Assembly: GCA_030922375.1 (NCBI GenBank)
Contig: JAVEPB010000227.1
Coordinates: 1 to 62,811, forward strand
Direction of reading: 5' to 3'
Length of the DNA stretch: 62,811 nt
From: a bacterium
Lineage (GTDB): Bacteria; UBA8248
In this document: piece by piece, positions 16,565 to 24,286 of the stretch
Numbering within the stretch: position 1 is the stretch's first letter
Layout of the letters: each line of letters begins with the position of its first letter
Made by a program: the position numbers and the translations under genes
Notes under the pieces: generated by a model
Databases searched by the model: none
Told to the model about the DNA's origin: nothing
The model's input: only the letters and a program-made list of their open reading frames with translations

Positions 16565-17371
16565 ATGGTTGAACGAGTCACTAACACCCCACAGGTGGGC
16601 GGGCAAAATCTGGATGAGCTCGTCGCCAGCCGGCAATCGAAACAGAATCTGATAAAGTCGGTGAGCGGGCCTCCCACCACCTCGGTCGCGCGGACGACGC
16701 CCTCGCCCGACGTTCCGAGTGTTCCGGAAGAGTCCGCGCCCGATCCGGTCCCGACGCCCAGTCCCGCCGAGCAGACGAACGAGTTGATTAACCGGGCCCG
16801 GCAGCGCCGCCAGCAGCTTGAGGTCGCCACCCCCAACGTCCGGAATGCGGCCCAGAGCCCTGACACCTCCGCGCAGGTGCGTCAGTTGGTGGGACAAGCG
16901 CTGGAAAGTTTCAGCGCCGGCGGAAACCTCCCGGCCCCGGCGGCGGAGAGCCCCGCCCAGCAGGCGGGGGTCGTCGCTGTTCCGGACGCCCCGGAACGAG
17001 CCCCCTCGGGGCCCGAGATTTCTCCCGCCGCCGAAGCGCCCGAGGCGACTGGCGGGGGACCCACCTTCGAGGTGGGAGCCGGTATCGAGGTGGATGTTCC
17101 GTCCGACCTCGAAAGACCCGCGGCGCCCGCAGGTAACCAAATTGAGACGGAGCGCCAGGTGCAGACGACGCAGGCGACCGGGGAACCCGTTCCCGAGCCG
17201 GTTGCCCAGGTAGGCGGCGCTGCGCCGGTGGGCGGAGTCGTCGAAACGGGTGCGGAAGCGCCGGTGGAGGCGGTTCCCGACACGCCCGAGCCCACCGGCG
17301 GTGGAGGAGGCAACGAGGGGACTGCCGATACTTCAGGTTCACGGGGCGAGGTCGTCAACGTCGTCGCTTAG
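16565..17371 (+). CDS. Disordered Pro/Ala/Glu-rich protein with C-terminal RGEVVNVVA
   Basis: 268 aa, ATG 16565 preceded by TGGATGAGACC. Residues 1-~40 and ~70-115 could form helices (EQTNELINRARQRRQQLEVA); the rest is Pro/Ala/Gly/Glu-rich and probably disordered. No signal peptide or Cys. The tail RGEVVNVVA shares the motif of the small proteins on each side. The 239-nt gap before it is AT-rich with a palindrome ATCCGG-CCGGAT at 16335-16351 and T runs that may end the previous transcript. Function unknown. Confidence 0.7.
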   Translation: MVERVTNTPQVGGQNLDELVASRQSKQNLIKSVSGPPTTSVARTTPSPDVPSVPEESAPDPVPTPSPAEQTNELINRARQRRQQLEVATPNVRNAAQSPDTSAQVRQLVGQALESFSAGGNLPAPAAESPAQQAGVVAVPDAPERAPSGPEISPAAEAPEATGGGPTFEVGAGIEVDVPSDLERPAAPAGNQIETERQVQTTQATGEPVPEPVAQVGGAAPVGGVVETGAEAPVEAVPDTPEPTGGGGGNEGTADTSGSRGEVVNVVA

Positions 17372-17410
17372 AATTTTGCGTGAGCTTTAATTACGGTGTG
17401 AGGAAAGCCA

Positions 17411-17677
17411 GTGGCTTCGATCGGTGCATCGGTAAATTCTCAGGCGCTCGCCGCGACCGTTTCCTCTAACGGGACGCCGCTCCCGAAAGGGCCCTCGGGT
17501 GCCGAAACGTCCGGCGCATTTCCGGTGGCGGCGAAAGTAATCGCCTCGAATTTAAACCGAAGCGACTCGATTCCGACCAAACCCCCAAAGCTGGCCCGGA
17601 GCCTCGAACAACAAAGCCTTGAAATGAATTTCATGCGGGATGGCGGGCGCGGGGCCAACGTGAGCGTCATTACCTGA
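17411..17677 (+). CDS. Small protein with C-terminal RGANVSVIT
   Basis: 88 aa from GTG 17411 (GAGGAAAG 4-5 nt upstream). It follows the previous gene by 39 nt, probably in one operon, and ends before a terminator at 17701. Sequence is Ser/Ala/Pro-rich at the front, with a basic middle (PTKPPKLARSLEQQSLEMNF) and the tail RGANVSVIT. No recognised domain, no export signal. Confidence 0.7.
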   Translation: MASIGASVNSQALAATVSSNGTPLPKGPSGAETSGAFPVAAKVIASNLNRSDSIPTKPPKLARSLEQQSLEMNFMRDGGRGANVSVIT

Positions 17678-17700
17678 CGCCGCTTCCGCGCAACCGAAAA

Positions 17701-17731
17701 CCCTTCCGCACGTCCGGGAGGGATTTTTTTT
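17701..17731 (+). terminator. Terminator after the small-protein operon
   Basis: CCCTTCC (17701-17707) pairs with GGGAGGG (17716-17722), 8-nt loop, then A and eight T. Downstream of the gene ending at 17677 and between convergent genes. Confidence 0.85.
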
Positions 17732-17776
17732 GTCCGGCCTTTCGTGATTGCCGGTCCTTCGGTGTCGCCGGTGCGT

Positions 17777-18967
17777 CTATTTTTCGGATTTGCCGGGTGA
17801 GTCCGGCCGGCGGGCGGCGGCCGCCCGCTCGATGATTCCGGCCAGCATCGCCGCGCGCGGCGCGAACGAGGGAATCTCGACGTATTCCTCCTCCGTGTGG
17901 AGGCCTCCGCCCACGGGACCCAGGCCGTCCAGGACGGGGACGCGAAAGGGCGCGAGGTAGTTGCCGTCCGAGCCTCCGCCGGTCGCCGTGTGGGAGAAAG
18001 GAACGCCCGCCTCCCGGGCGGCCTCCCGGGCGGCTTCGAGGAGGAGCTCGATGTCCGCCGCCGGCTCCATGGCCGGCCGCCCTCCCGACTCCTCGAAGGA
18101 AAGCCGGGTTCCCTCCACTTCTGGAGTTCGGATGATCTCGGCCAGCTCCCTTCGCATGGTATCCAGCGTTTCCTGTTTTTCAGCCCGTATCTCCACCGTG
18201 CAGCCGGCATCGTCGGCCACGATGTGAGGCCGCTCTCCGCCCCGAAGGCCGGTGATGTTGATCGTCCCGCCGGGACGCGCCAGTCCGTAGATGCGGACGA
18301 TCTGCCGGGCGGCCTCCTCGACGGCGCTCCGGCCCCGCTCGGGATCGACCCCGGCGTGCGCGGCGACCCCTTCGATGGAGAGCGATCCGATGGCGCTGCC
18401 CTTCCTCGCGCTGACGAGGGAACCGTCCGCACGCGCGGGTTCGAGTATCAGCGCCGCCGCCGCGAACTCCCCGATCTCCTCGATCAGGGCGCGCGAGGAG
18501 GGGTTCCCCCGCTCCTCGTCCGTGTCGTAGAGAATGACGATAGTCCCAAAGTCGTCGAATCCCTCGGCGAACAGGGCCTCTAACGCATAGACGCATGTCA
18601 CAAGCCCGCTTTTCATGTCGATGACGCCGGGGCCGCGCGCGCGGTCCCCCTCGATGGTGAAGGGCCGCTTCGCCGCCTCGCCCTCGGGAAACACGGTGTC
18701 GCAGTGTCCGATGAGAAACAGCTTGGGCCCCTCCGGGCGCTTTCCCCTGAAGCGAACCGTCAGATGGTCCCCTGTGCCGTGCGTGCCGGGAATGCGGTCC
18801 ACCTCGCCGCCGATTGCCCGGTAGCGCTCCTCGAAGTAGCCGGCGACCCGGGTGGCTCCCTCTCCGGGAAAGGTGGGCGAGTCGATGGAGACGATCCGCC
18901 GGAGGTCCTCGATCATATCGCCGAGGCGCGGCTCGATCCGCTCGCGAAGTTTCCTAGCCCCGATCAT
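17777..18967 (-). CDS. M20-family metallopeptidase (carboxypeptidase G2-like)
   Basis: 396 aa from ATG 18967, overlapping the stop of the upstream gene (ATGA). Zinc ligands and catalytic residues are visible: GHCDTVFPEG (His-x-Asp), GPGVIDMKSGL (bridging Asp), DTDEERG (catalytic Glu-Glu), a dimerization domain with GVAAHAGVDPERG, and the C-terminal HTEEEYVE His. Glutamate carboxypeptidase/deacylase-like enzymes cleave an amide bond in a small amino-acid conjugate. Co-transcribed with the YqeC-like and Fe-alcohol dehydrogenase genes. Confidence 0.92.
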   Translation of the reverse strand: MIGARKLRERIEPRLGDMIEDLRRIVSIDSPTFPGEGATRVAGYFEERYRAIGGEVDRIPGTHGTGDHLTVRFRGKRPEGPKLFLIGHCDTVFPEGEAAKRPFTIEGDRARGPGVIDMKSGLVTCVYALEALFAEGFDDFGTIVILYDTDEERGNPSSRALIEEIGEFAAAALILEPARADGSLVSARKGSAIGSLSIEGVAAHAGVDPERGRSAVEEAARQIVRIYGLARPGGTINITGLRGGERPHIVADDAGCTVEIRAEKQETLDTMRRELAEIIRTPEVEGTRLSFEESGGRPAMEPAADIELLLEAAREAAREAGVPFSHTATGGGSDGNYLAPFRVPVLDGLGPVGGGLHTEEEYVEIPSFAPRAAMLAGIIERAAAARRPDSPGKSEK

Positions 18968-19749
18968 TTTCTTTCCCCGACGATGTGGAATCGTCCCTCC
19001 ACCGAGTCGCCCGCCACGCAGAGCTCGTAGATGCCGTCCGGAATTTTCGCCCAGACCTCCCCGGCGAGCCGGAGCCGGTCCGGCGATGTGCAATGGCTGA
19101 GGTAGAGAATCCGTTTCGACCCGGCCGGAAACCGCCCGGGATAGCTTTCGGGATGCGAGGCGAGGGCAGCGAGGTGGCGCGGCTCGATGGGTTCTCCCTC
19201 CCGAAACCCCCCGATTCGGCACGAAGTCTCGAACCGGAACACGATGTCCGGCCCGGCGCTTTGGCCGAGGGCGCTGAGACCCAGGACGAGAAGGCAGTGG
19301 GTGACCCCTCCCGGCACGACGGGTTCGGTTTCGGCGGGCGCCTTGATGAGGCGCTTCCGCGCGCCGTCGGTCTTGACGATGAGGACGTTTCCGCCGTTCA
19401 TCGCGTGAATTTCCTCGACCCGATTGACCGGTATTCCCAGGAACATGTCTTTGGGCAGCTTTTTTTCCACCCAGACCACAGCGCCCCGTGCGGCCCACTT
19501 TTGCGCCGCCTTGTCCGCCTTCTCCCGCTCCGCGTCGCTCAGCAGGAGAGAGGGGCCGCTCCAGTCCTGGAGCGACTGGAGGTTGGTCGTTCCCGTGACC
19601 AGCACGGGCACCCCCGCCTCGACGAATTCGACGACGAGGCGTTTCGTGACGGTCGCCTTGCCGCCCGCGCCCATGACGGCGGCCATGTCGCCGGGGGTGA
19701 GACGGAGAATCTTCGATAGCGATGGTAGAGCGCCGGAAGCGGTATTCAT
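18964..19749 (-). CDS. YqeC-like selenium cofactor biosynthesis protein
   Basis: 261 aa. The P-loop-like GAGGKAT (27-33), VLVTGTTN (49-56), KTDGARKRLIKAPAE (126-140) followed by TEPVVPGGVTH, and VLGLSALGQ (155-163) follow the YqeC family in order. YqeC is linked to selenium-dependent molybdenum hydroxylases, where it is thought to help make the selenium-containing cofactor. No Mo hydroxylase, xdhC or SelD lies in the window, so the partner must be elsewhere. The 2-nt gap to the upstream dehydrogenase and overlap with the M20 gene show a tight operon. Confidence 0.75.
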   Translation of the reverse strand: MNTASGALPSLSKILRLTPGDMAAVMGAGGKATVTKRLVVEFVEAGVPVLVTGTTNLQSLQDWSGPSLLLSDAEREKADKAAQKWAARGAVVWVEKKLPKDMFLGIPVNRVEEIHAMNGGNVLIVKTDGARKRLIKAPAETEPVVPGGVTHCLLVLGLSALGQSAGPDIVFRFETSCRIGGFREGEPIEPRHLAALASHPESYPGRFPAGSKRILYLSHCTSPDRLRLAGEVWAKIPDGIYELCVAGDSVEGRFHIVGERK

Positions 19750-19751
19750 CG

Positions 19752-20903
19752 TCAGGAGGCAGCCCGGTATATTTTCTCGATGTCCTCGAGCGAGAGTTCC
19801 CTGGGGTTGAATCCGAGGAGCCGCTGCTGGGTGGTGAACGCCGCCTCGGCCAGCTCAGGGATGACGTGGGCGGGGACATCCACCTCGCTGAGCCGGGTCG
19901 GCACGCCGCAGTCCCGGCAAAGCCGCTCGACCGCCGCGACCGACCGCTCGGCCGCTTCCTCGTCCGGCAGGCCGCCGACATCCTCTCCCAGTATCCGAGC
20001 GATGCGGGCGAATTTCGCCGGGTTTGCCGGAAAGTTCACCTTCACCACATGGGAGAACATGAGCGAATTGCTCACCCCGTGGGGGATGTGAAAGCGCGAG
20101 CCCAGCGGGTAGGCCAGCGCGTGAATCGCCCCCGCTCCCGCGCTGGTCAGGCAGACGCCGCCGTAGTAGGCGCCGAGCGCCATGTTGCTGCGCGCATCGA
20201 GATCACTTCCATCCTCGCAGACGCGGCGGAGGGAACCGGCGATCAGTTCCATCCCCTTTACGCTGTAAAGTTCGCTCAGAGCGGAGGAGTTCGGGTTCAC
20301 GAAGGACTCGAGGCAGTGGGTGAGCGCGTCCACGCCCGAGGCGGCGGTCACCTTTTCCGGTGTCGTCAACGTCAGCTCGGGGTCAACGATGGCCGCGTTC
20401 GGGACGATATAGGTGCTGACGATGGCGAGCTTCACGCCTTTTTCGGGCACAGAGAATATCGCGTTGGGCGTCGCCTCGGCCCCGGTTCCGCTCGTCGTCG
20501 GGATCAACACGCAGTGAAGTCCCGGCTCCTTCACCAACTCGACCCCCAGATAGTCGCGGGGCTCGCCCGGATTCGTGAACAGGACGGACATGGATTTGGC
20601 GAGGTCCATCGAGCTTCCCCCGCCGATCCCCACGACGATGTCGAAGGATTCATCCCGAAAGCGCTCATAGGCCGATTCCAGATCGGCGATGGCCGGTTCG
20701 GGCGCGCACTCGTCGTAGACGGTGACGTCGAGTCCGGCGGCCTTGAGCGGCTCGATGGCCCTGGCGGCGATGCCAGCGCCCAGGACGCCCTTGTCGGTAA
20801 AAAGAAGAGCTTTCTTCGCGCCGGCGAACTCGGCTTCGTCGCGGACTTTTTCGACCGTTCCGGCGCCGAACCAGGTGCGGACGGGGTGGCGGATGTTGAA
20901 CAT
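19752..20903 (-). CDS. Iron-containing (group III) alcohol dehydrogenase
   Basis: 383 aa, typical length. NAD(P) binding by GGGSSMDLAK (94-103) and IPTTSGTGAEAT; metal ligands in VDALTHCLE (Asp, His), GAIHALAYPLG (His) and FHIPHGVSN (His). Oxidises an alcohol to an aldehyde or the reverse, or acts on a hydroxyacid; the substrate cannot be told. First gene of the minus-strand unit with the YqeC-like and M20 genes; AAAGGAGTACGC upstream of ATG 20903 is a strong site. Confidence 0.93.
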   Translation of the reverse strand: MFNIRHPVRTWFGAGTVEKVRDEAEFAGAKKALLFTDKGVLGAGIAARAIEPLKAAGLDVTVYDECAPEPAIADLESAYERFRDESFDIVVGIGGGSSMDLAKSMSVLFTNPGEPRDYLGVELVKEPGLHCVLIPTTSGTGAEATPNAIFSVPEKGVKLAIVSTYIVPNAAIVDPELTLTTPEKVTAASGVDALTHCLESFVNPNSSALSELYSVKGMELIAGSLRRVCEDGSDLDARSNMALGAYYGGVCLTSAGAGAIHALAYPLGSRFHIPHGVSNSLMFSHVVKVNFPANPAKFARIARILGEDVGGLPDEEAAERSVAAVERLCRDCGVPTRLSEVDVPAHVIPELAEAAFTTQQRLLGFNPRELSLEDIEKIYRAAS

Positions 20904-21080
20904 AAAAGCGTACTCCTTTCAGGGAAATTTTCAGGTCTTCAGCCTGGTTTCGGATCGTATCCGTTCGGACCAAGTCCGTTAGGGCCCGGTCCGTCCGGCC
21001 TGGAGGCCCGCCGGTTTTGCAGCGGGACCATTATCTCCGCCGGCAGGCGAGGGCGCAACGGCGGGAGGCCGGCTAGCCGC

Positions 21081-21182
21081 CCCAGTCCGAGCCGGTGAGG
21101 AGTTTCCTTGACCTCCGGTAGACGGGGTGGCTGCGTCAGGAGGCTGGCTTGCTATCCCAGTCCGAGCCGGTGAGGAGTTTCC
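21081..21182. repeat. 75-bp tandem duplication at the 3' end of a lipoprotein gene
   Basis: An identical 27-bp sequence lies at 21081-21107 and 21156-21182, embedded in a longer degenerate match offset by 75 bp. The right copy encodes the LLTGSDW end of the lipoprotein; the left copy lies beyond its TGA stop, in the same frame, and encodes KLLTGSDWGG before a TAG. Confidence 0.8.
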
Positions 21183-22278
21183 ATGCGTTCCGATAGGCGA
21201 GGCGGCGGCGGGCGGGTGGGGTGAGGTTGTCAAGTATCCTGTCGCTGTAGTTTTGATGACGGCGGACATATTGGGCGGGTTCCAGAGCTTCCAGCGAGCT
21301 TCCGCTGATGAAGTGCGCGATCCGCGCTTCGAGCACTGCCCGCCATTCCTGGGAGAATCTTCCGCCCGGCTCGAATAGAAGGTTTGGCCGGGGAGCGGGG
21401 AATATTTTGGACTCCCCGGGCGGGTGTTGGGTCAGGATCAAATACAGATTCGGGCGGCGCTGCGTGACGGCGCGCAAAAGTCCTTGGCCATAGGCCGGCA
21501 GCTTTTCGGGGCTGGGCAGGTAGCCGGCCCGGTTCCAGACGGCGGCGCTGCCCGGATGGGCGCGGAGCTGGCGCTCGAGCCAGCCGAGCCCGTCGTCCTC
21601 GGGTTCCATCTCGAGCCAGACGGCCGCGTCGGTTTCGGCTGAAAGCCGGAGGATGGCCTCGAAGGCCGCTTTTTGTCTTTTAATCCCTGCTTCCCGGGCG
21701 CGCTTTTTCTTTCCGCTCAGGTTCAGGCCCGGGCCGAGGTCCATCCGGATGCGGCCGATGCCGAAGCCGCCCGCGCCGAGCTCGCGGCGGGTGGAGCGGA
21801 GTATCGCCCTGTCGGGCGAGGCCCAGGAGTCGCCGTCCGGCGAGGAGGTCAGGGGAACCAGGCGGGCGGGATGTTTTTTCACCGCGCTCAAGATCGTTTC
21901 GGGCCGGGGAGAGGTGACGGCCGCGAGGGCGACGCCGGCGCGGTCCATCGCCAGGACGAGGGCCGAGGCGTCCGCCCCGGGCGAGAGCATGACATCCATG
22001 TCGATGATGGGCAGGCGGTCCGCGTCGATGAAGGCCTGGACGGTCTTGCGGTAGAGGGAGATGCGCCCCTCCCGGGTGGCGGGCGCTTCGGCGGGGGCCA
22101 GCTCGACCGGGCCCAGGCCGCAACCCGCCGCCAGGAGGCCGCACAAAAGAAGGGACGCCGCCCGGAGAGCTGTCGCCCGGAGAGCCGCCGCGACTAGAGG
22201 CGGTCGAATTTCCGCCCCGGTGCGGGCGCCGCTCCCCAGAGGGGGTGGCTGGAGGGGCGGTGGAAGATGTCTTGTCAT
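21136..22278 (-). CDS. Lipoprotein with amidohydrolase-2-like domain
   Basis: 380 aa from ATG 22278. The long N-terminus has a hydrophobic stretch ending in lipobox LAAGC (Cys53), so it should be a lipoprotein. The mature part looks like a TIM-barrel amidohydrolase-2 relative: IIDMDVML, VALAAVTSPRPE, then VWLEMEP, LYLILTQHPPG and NLLFEPGG, with C-terminal RRLAYRNAWKLL as in the family's final helix. Classical His metal ligands (HxH at the first strand) are not seen (DMDVM), so catalysis is doubtful. Last gene of the HpaB-like operon, 14 nt after the cyclase gene. Confidence 0.72.
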   Translation of the reverse strand: MTRHLPPPLQPPPLGSGARTGAEIRPPLVAAALRATALRAASLLLCGLLAAGCGLGPVELAPAEAPATREGRISLYRKTVQAFIDADRLPIIDMDVMLSPGADASALVLAMDRAGVALAAVTSPRPETILSAVKKHPARLVPLTSSPDGDSWASPDRAILRSTRRELGAGGFGIGRIRMDLGPGLNLSGKKKRAREAGIKRQKAAFEAILRLSAETDAAVWLEMEPEDDGLGWLERQLRAHPGSAAVWNRAGYLPSPEKLPAYGQGLLRAVTQRRPNLYLILTQHPPGESKIFPAPRPNLLFEPGGRFSQEWRAVLEARIAHFISGSSLEALEPAQYVRRHQNYSDRILDNLTPPARRRLAYRNAWKLLTGSDWDSKPAS

Positions 22279-22292
22279 GGGCCGTTTTCCGC

Positions 22293-23009
22293 CTAGTCGA
22301 CGATGGCGACGGCGCGGATGTGGGTCCCCGTCGCGCCGACCCATTTAAGCGGCAGTACGCTGACCGTGAAGCCGTGCGCCCTCGGGATGTCGCCCAGATT
22401 GTCGAGGTTCTCGATGTGCCAGTACTCGCGATTTTTAAAAAGCCGGTGGCAGGGCCAGGGGTCCCTTCGCTCCATCATCTCCTTGATGGGCAGATCGAAG
22501 CCCGGCGCGTCGATTCCGACCACCTGCACCCCCCGGTCGATGAGCCACTCCGCGCTCTCGCCGGTCATCCCCGGATGGTCGGTCAGGTAGCGGGGCTCGG
22601 TGGTATAGTCCGAGGCCCCCGTCCACAGCAAAACAATCTCCCCGCCGGCCAGCGTGTAATTTTCCTTTGCGATCGCCGCCTCGAGATCGGCGTCCGTGAT
22701 CGGCTCGCCGGGCTTCAGGTGACGGAGGTCGAGCCTCAGGCCAGGGCCGTAGCATTTCTCGATCGGGATGGCCTCGGAGGGCGAGTCGTTCTGCCCGCCG
22801 TGGCTCCGCGCGTCGATGTGGGTGCCGCAGTGCTCGCTGAAAATGCAGACGCTGTGGGCGAAAAGCTCGGGAAACCCCATCTTGTCCGCACCGATCCGCT
22901 TGGCCGACTCGAACGTCGTCTCCACCGTCTTGATCAGCGGCTGCATCGTGCCGGGGTAGTACTGCATCGACTGATGAACGGGCATGGAAAGATCGATCAG
23001 GGTCGCCAT
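22293..23009 (-). CDS. Cyclase family protein (kynurenine formamidase-like)
   Basis: 238 aa. The metal-binding signature CGTHIDARSH (HxGTHxDxxxH type, first His replaced by Cys here: SEHCGTHID) is near residue 60, followed by VLLWTGASD, GVQVVGIDAPGFD and the closing GTHIRAVAIVD. Family members hydrolyse cyclic or linear amides, such as N-formylkynurenine and isatin. A paralogue is at 53248. Located between the EthD-like and lipoprotein genes. Confidence 0.87.
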   Translation of the reverse strand: MATLIDLSMPVHQSMQYYPGTMQPLIKTVETTFESAKRIGADKMGFPELFAHSVCIFSEHCGTHIDARSHGGQNDSPSEAIPIEKCYGPGLRLDLRHLKPGEPITDADLEAAIAKENYTLAGGEIVLLWTGASDYTTEPRYLTDHPGMTGESAEWLIDRGVQVVGIDAPGFDLPIKEMMERRDPWPCHRLFKNREYWHIENLDNLGDIPRAHGFTVSVLPLKWVGATGTHIRAVAIVD

Positions 23010-23112
23010 CGGTGAATCTCCTGTTTCGGGAATCGATTTGCCCGCGGGGTGTTTACTCGGGAGGTGTTTACCCAGAGGGCGGCTGCTCGAGGGGTGGCTG
23101 CCCGAGGGTAGC

Positions 23113-23829
23113 CTAGATGATCCCCGGTGCGTATCTCACGAAATCCCACCACCAGATTTCGCGGACGAGGCCTTCGAGCTTGCCGAGCATTTCGGCGCTT
23201 CGCTCGGTGCCGGCGGAGGCTTCCTTCCAGGCGTCTCCCCCGAGGATGTCGGGAGAGGACATCTCGAGGAAGGCGAGGAAGGCCTGTTGGCCGTCCTGTT
23301 TTCCCTGCATCTTCGTCTCGGCGGTCTTGATGTCCGAGACCTTCTCCGCCCGGCGGAACAGCCGCGCCCGCAGCACCGTCTCGAGGGCGCAGAGGCGGGG
23401 GAAGTGCTCCTCCGCGTACCAGGCGAGGAGATCTTCCTCGGCCCCCTCGGCCGGGTCGGACCGGACGGTGTAGATGTAGGGCGCCTCGGTGAGGGGCCGC
23501 TCTCCACAGGAGACCGCCAGCTCATAGACGCCGCGCCGGGCGTCCCGAATGACGCCCATGGATTTTTGGGTCCAGGGGGTCGGGTTGTTGCGCGATTCGA
23601 GATAGTAGGGGCTGTCGAAGGTGGCCAGATCGATTCCCTCGAAGACGGTGAGGCGTTTGTGGCGGCCCCCCCCGCCCTCGCTGTTATAGCGGCGGCAGGC
23701 GATGTAGCCCGGCCCCTCGAGGCGCTCGGCCGTGTGCTCGAGGTTGTGCCACTTGCGGATTTCGTCCTCGCTCTCCTTTGGAATGTTGGACCAGACGGCG
23801 GTGATGGCCCCGGCTTCGGGCAGGCTCAT
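23113..23829 (-). CDS. EthD-like dimeric alpha/beta-barrel protein
   Basis: 238 aa containing two ferredoxin-like halves (about 1-115 and 116-238). Landmarks: AVWSNIPKESEDEIRKWHN with EHTAERLEGPGYIACRRY in the first half, and LLAWYAEEHFPRLCAL in the second. The W-x-N-x-E-H pattern is that of EthD/DUF4286-like barrels, usually involved in small-molecule degradation. Two relatives stand in tandem at 41972 and 42815. The exact substrate is unknown. Confidence 0.65.
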   Translation of the reverse strand: MSLPEAGAITAVWSNIPKESEDEIRKWHNLEHTAERLEGPGYIACRRYNSEGGGGRHKRLTVFEGIDLATFDSPYYLESRNNPTPWTQKSMGVIRDARRGVYELAVSCGERPLTEAPYIYTVRSDPAEGAEEDLLAWYAEEHFPRLCALETVLRARLFRRAEKVSDIKTAETKMQGKQDGQQAFLAFLEMSSPDILGGDAWKEASAGTERSAEMLGKLEGLVREIWWWDFVRYAPGII

Positions 23830-23848
23830 TGAATTCCCCCTTGGACAG

Positions 23849-24274
23849 TTATGGACCCAGGATTTCGATTAAATTTCCCTCGGGGTCGCGCAAGAACACC
23901 ATCTGCATCTCGGGCGTCCGGCGGATGGGCTCGCTCAGGAAATCGACGCCCTTCGCCCGCCATTCCTCGTAGGTGGACGCCATGTCCTTCACCCACATCG
24001 TGATGTAGCGAAAGCCCGACTGCCCGTCCGCCCCGGCGGGGCCTGCGGGCGGCGCGTCGGGAAAGTGAACGAGCTTGAGGTTCACGTCGCCGAATTCCAT
24101 GTACTGAATGTCGAAAGCCCCCCCGGCGACCCCGCCTCCGCGGGCCGTCTCCGCGTCCACCGGTATCTGCCGGGTCGGGGTCATCCCGAGCTTGTCCCGG
24201 TAGAATTCGAGGGCCCTTTCAAAATCACGCACGACGAGCCCGATGTCCAGAACGGGCCGTGACAGCTCCACCAT
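23849..24274 (-). CDS. VOC superfamily (glyoxalase/dioxygenase) protein
   Basis: 141 aa, two beta-alpha-beta-beta-beta modules: IGLVVRDFERALEFYRDKLGM at the front and ITMWVKDMASTYEEWRAKGVDF at the rear, closing FLRDPEGNLIEILGP. The pattern fits the glyoxalase/bleomycin-resistance/extradiol dioxygenase fold. A terminal Glu in NLIEI is in place as metal ligand. Likely acts on an intermediate from the HpaB-like gene 12 nt upstream. Confidence 0.9.
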   Translation of the reverse strand: MVELSRPVLDIGLVVRDFERALEFYRDKLGMTPTRQIPVDAETARGGGVAGGAFDIQYMEFGDVNLKLVHFPDAPPAGPAGADGQSGFRYITMWVKDMASTYEEWRAKGVDFLSEPIRRTPEMQMVFLRDPEGNLIEILGP

Positions 24275-24286
24275 GACGCTTCCTCC

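Noticed and set aside
17777-19981. Longer minus-strand frame extending upstream of the M20 peptidase
   Set aside because: The extra N-terminal part overlaps the YqeC and dehydrogenase genes and has no domain; the real start is ATG 18967.
21081-21182. CRISPR-like repeat
   Set aside because: Only two copies, and they extend a coding 3' end with a 75-bp period; no array or cas genes.
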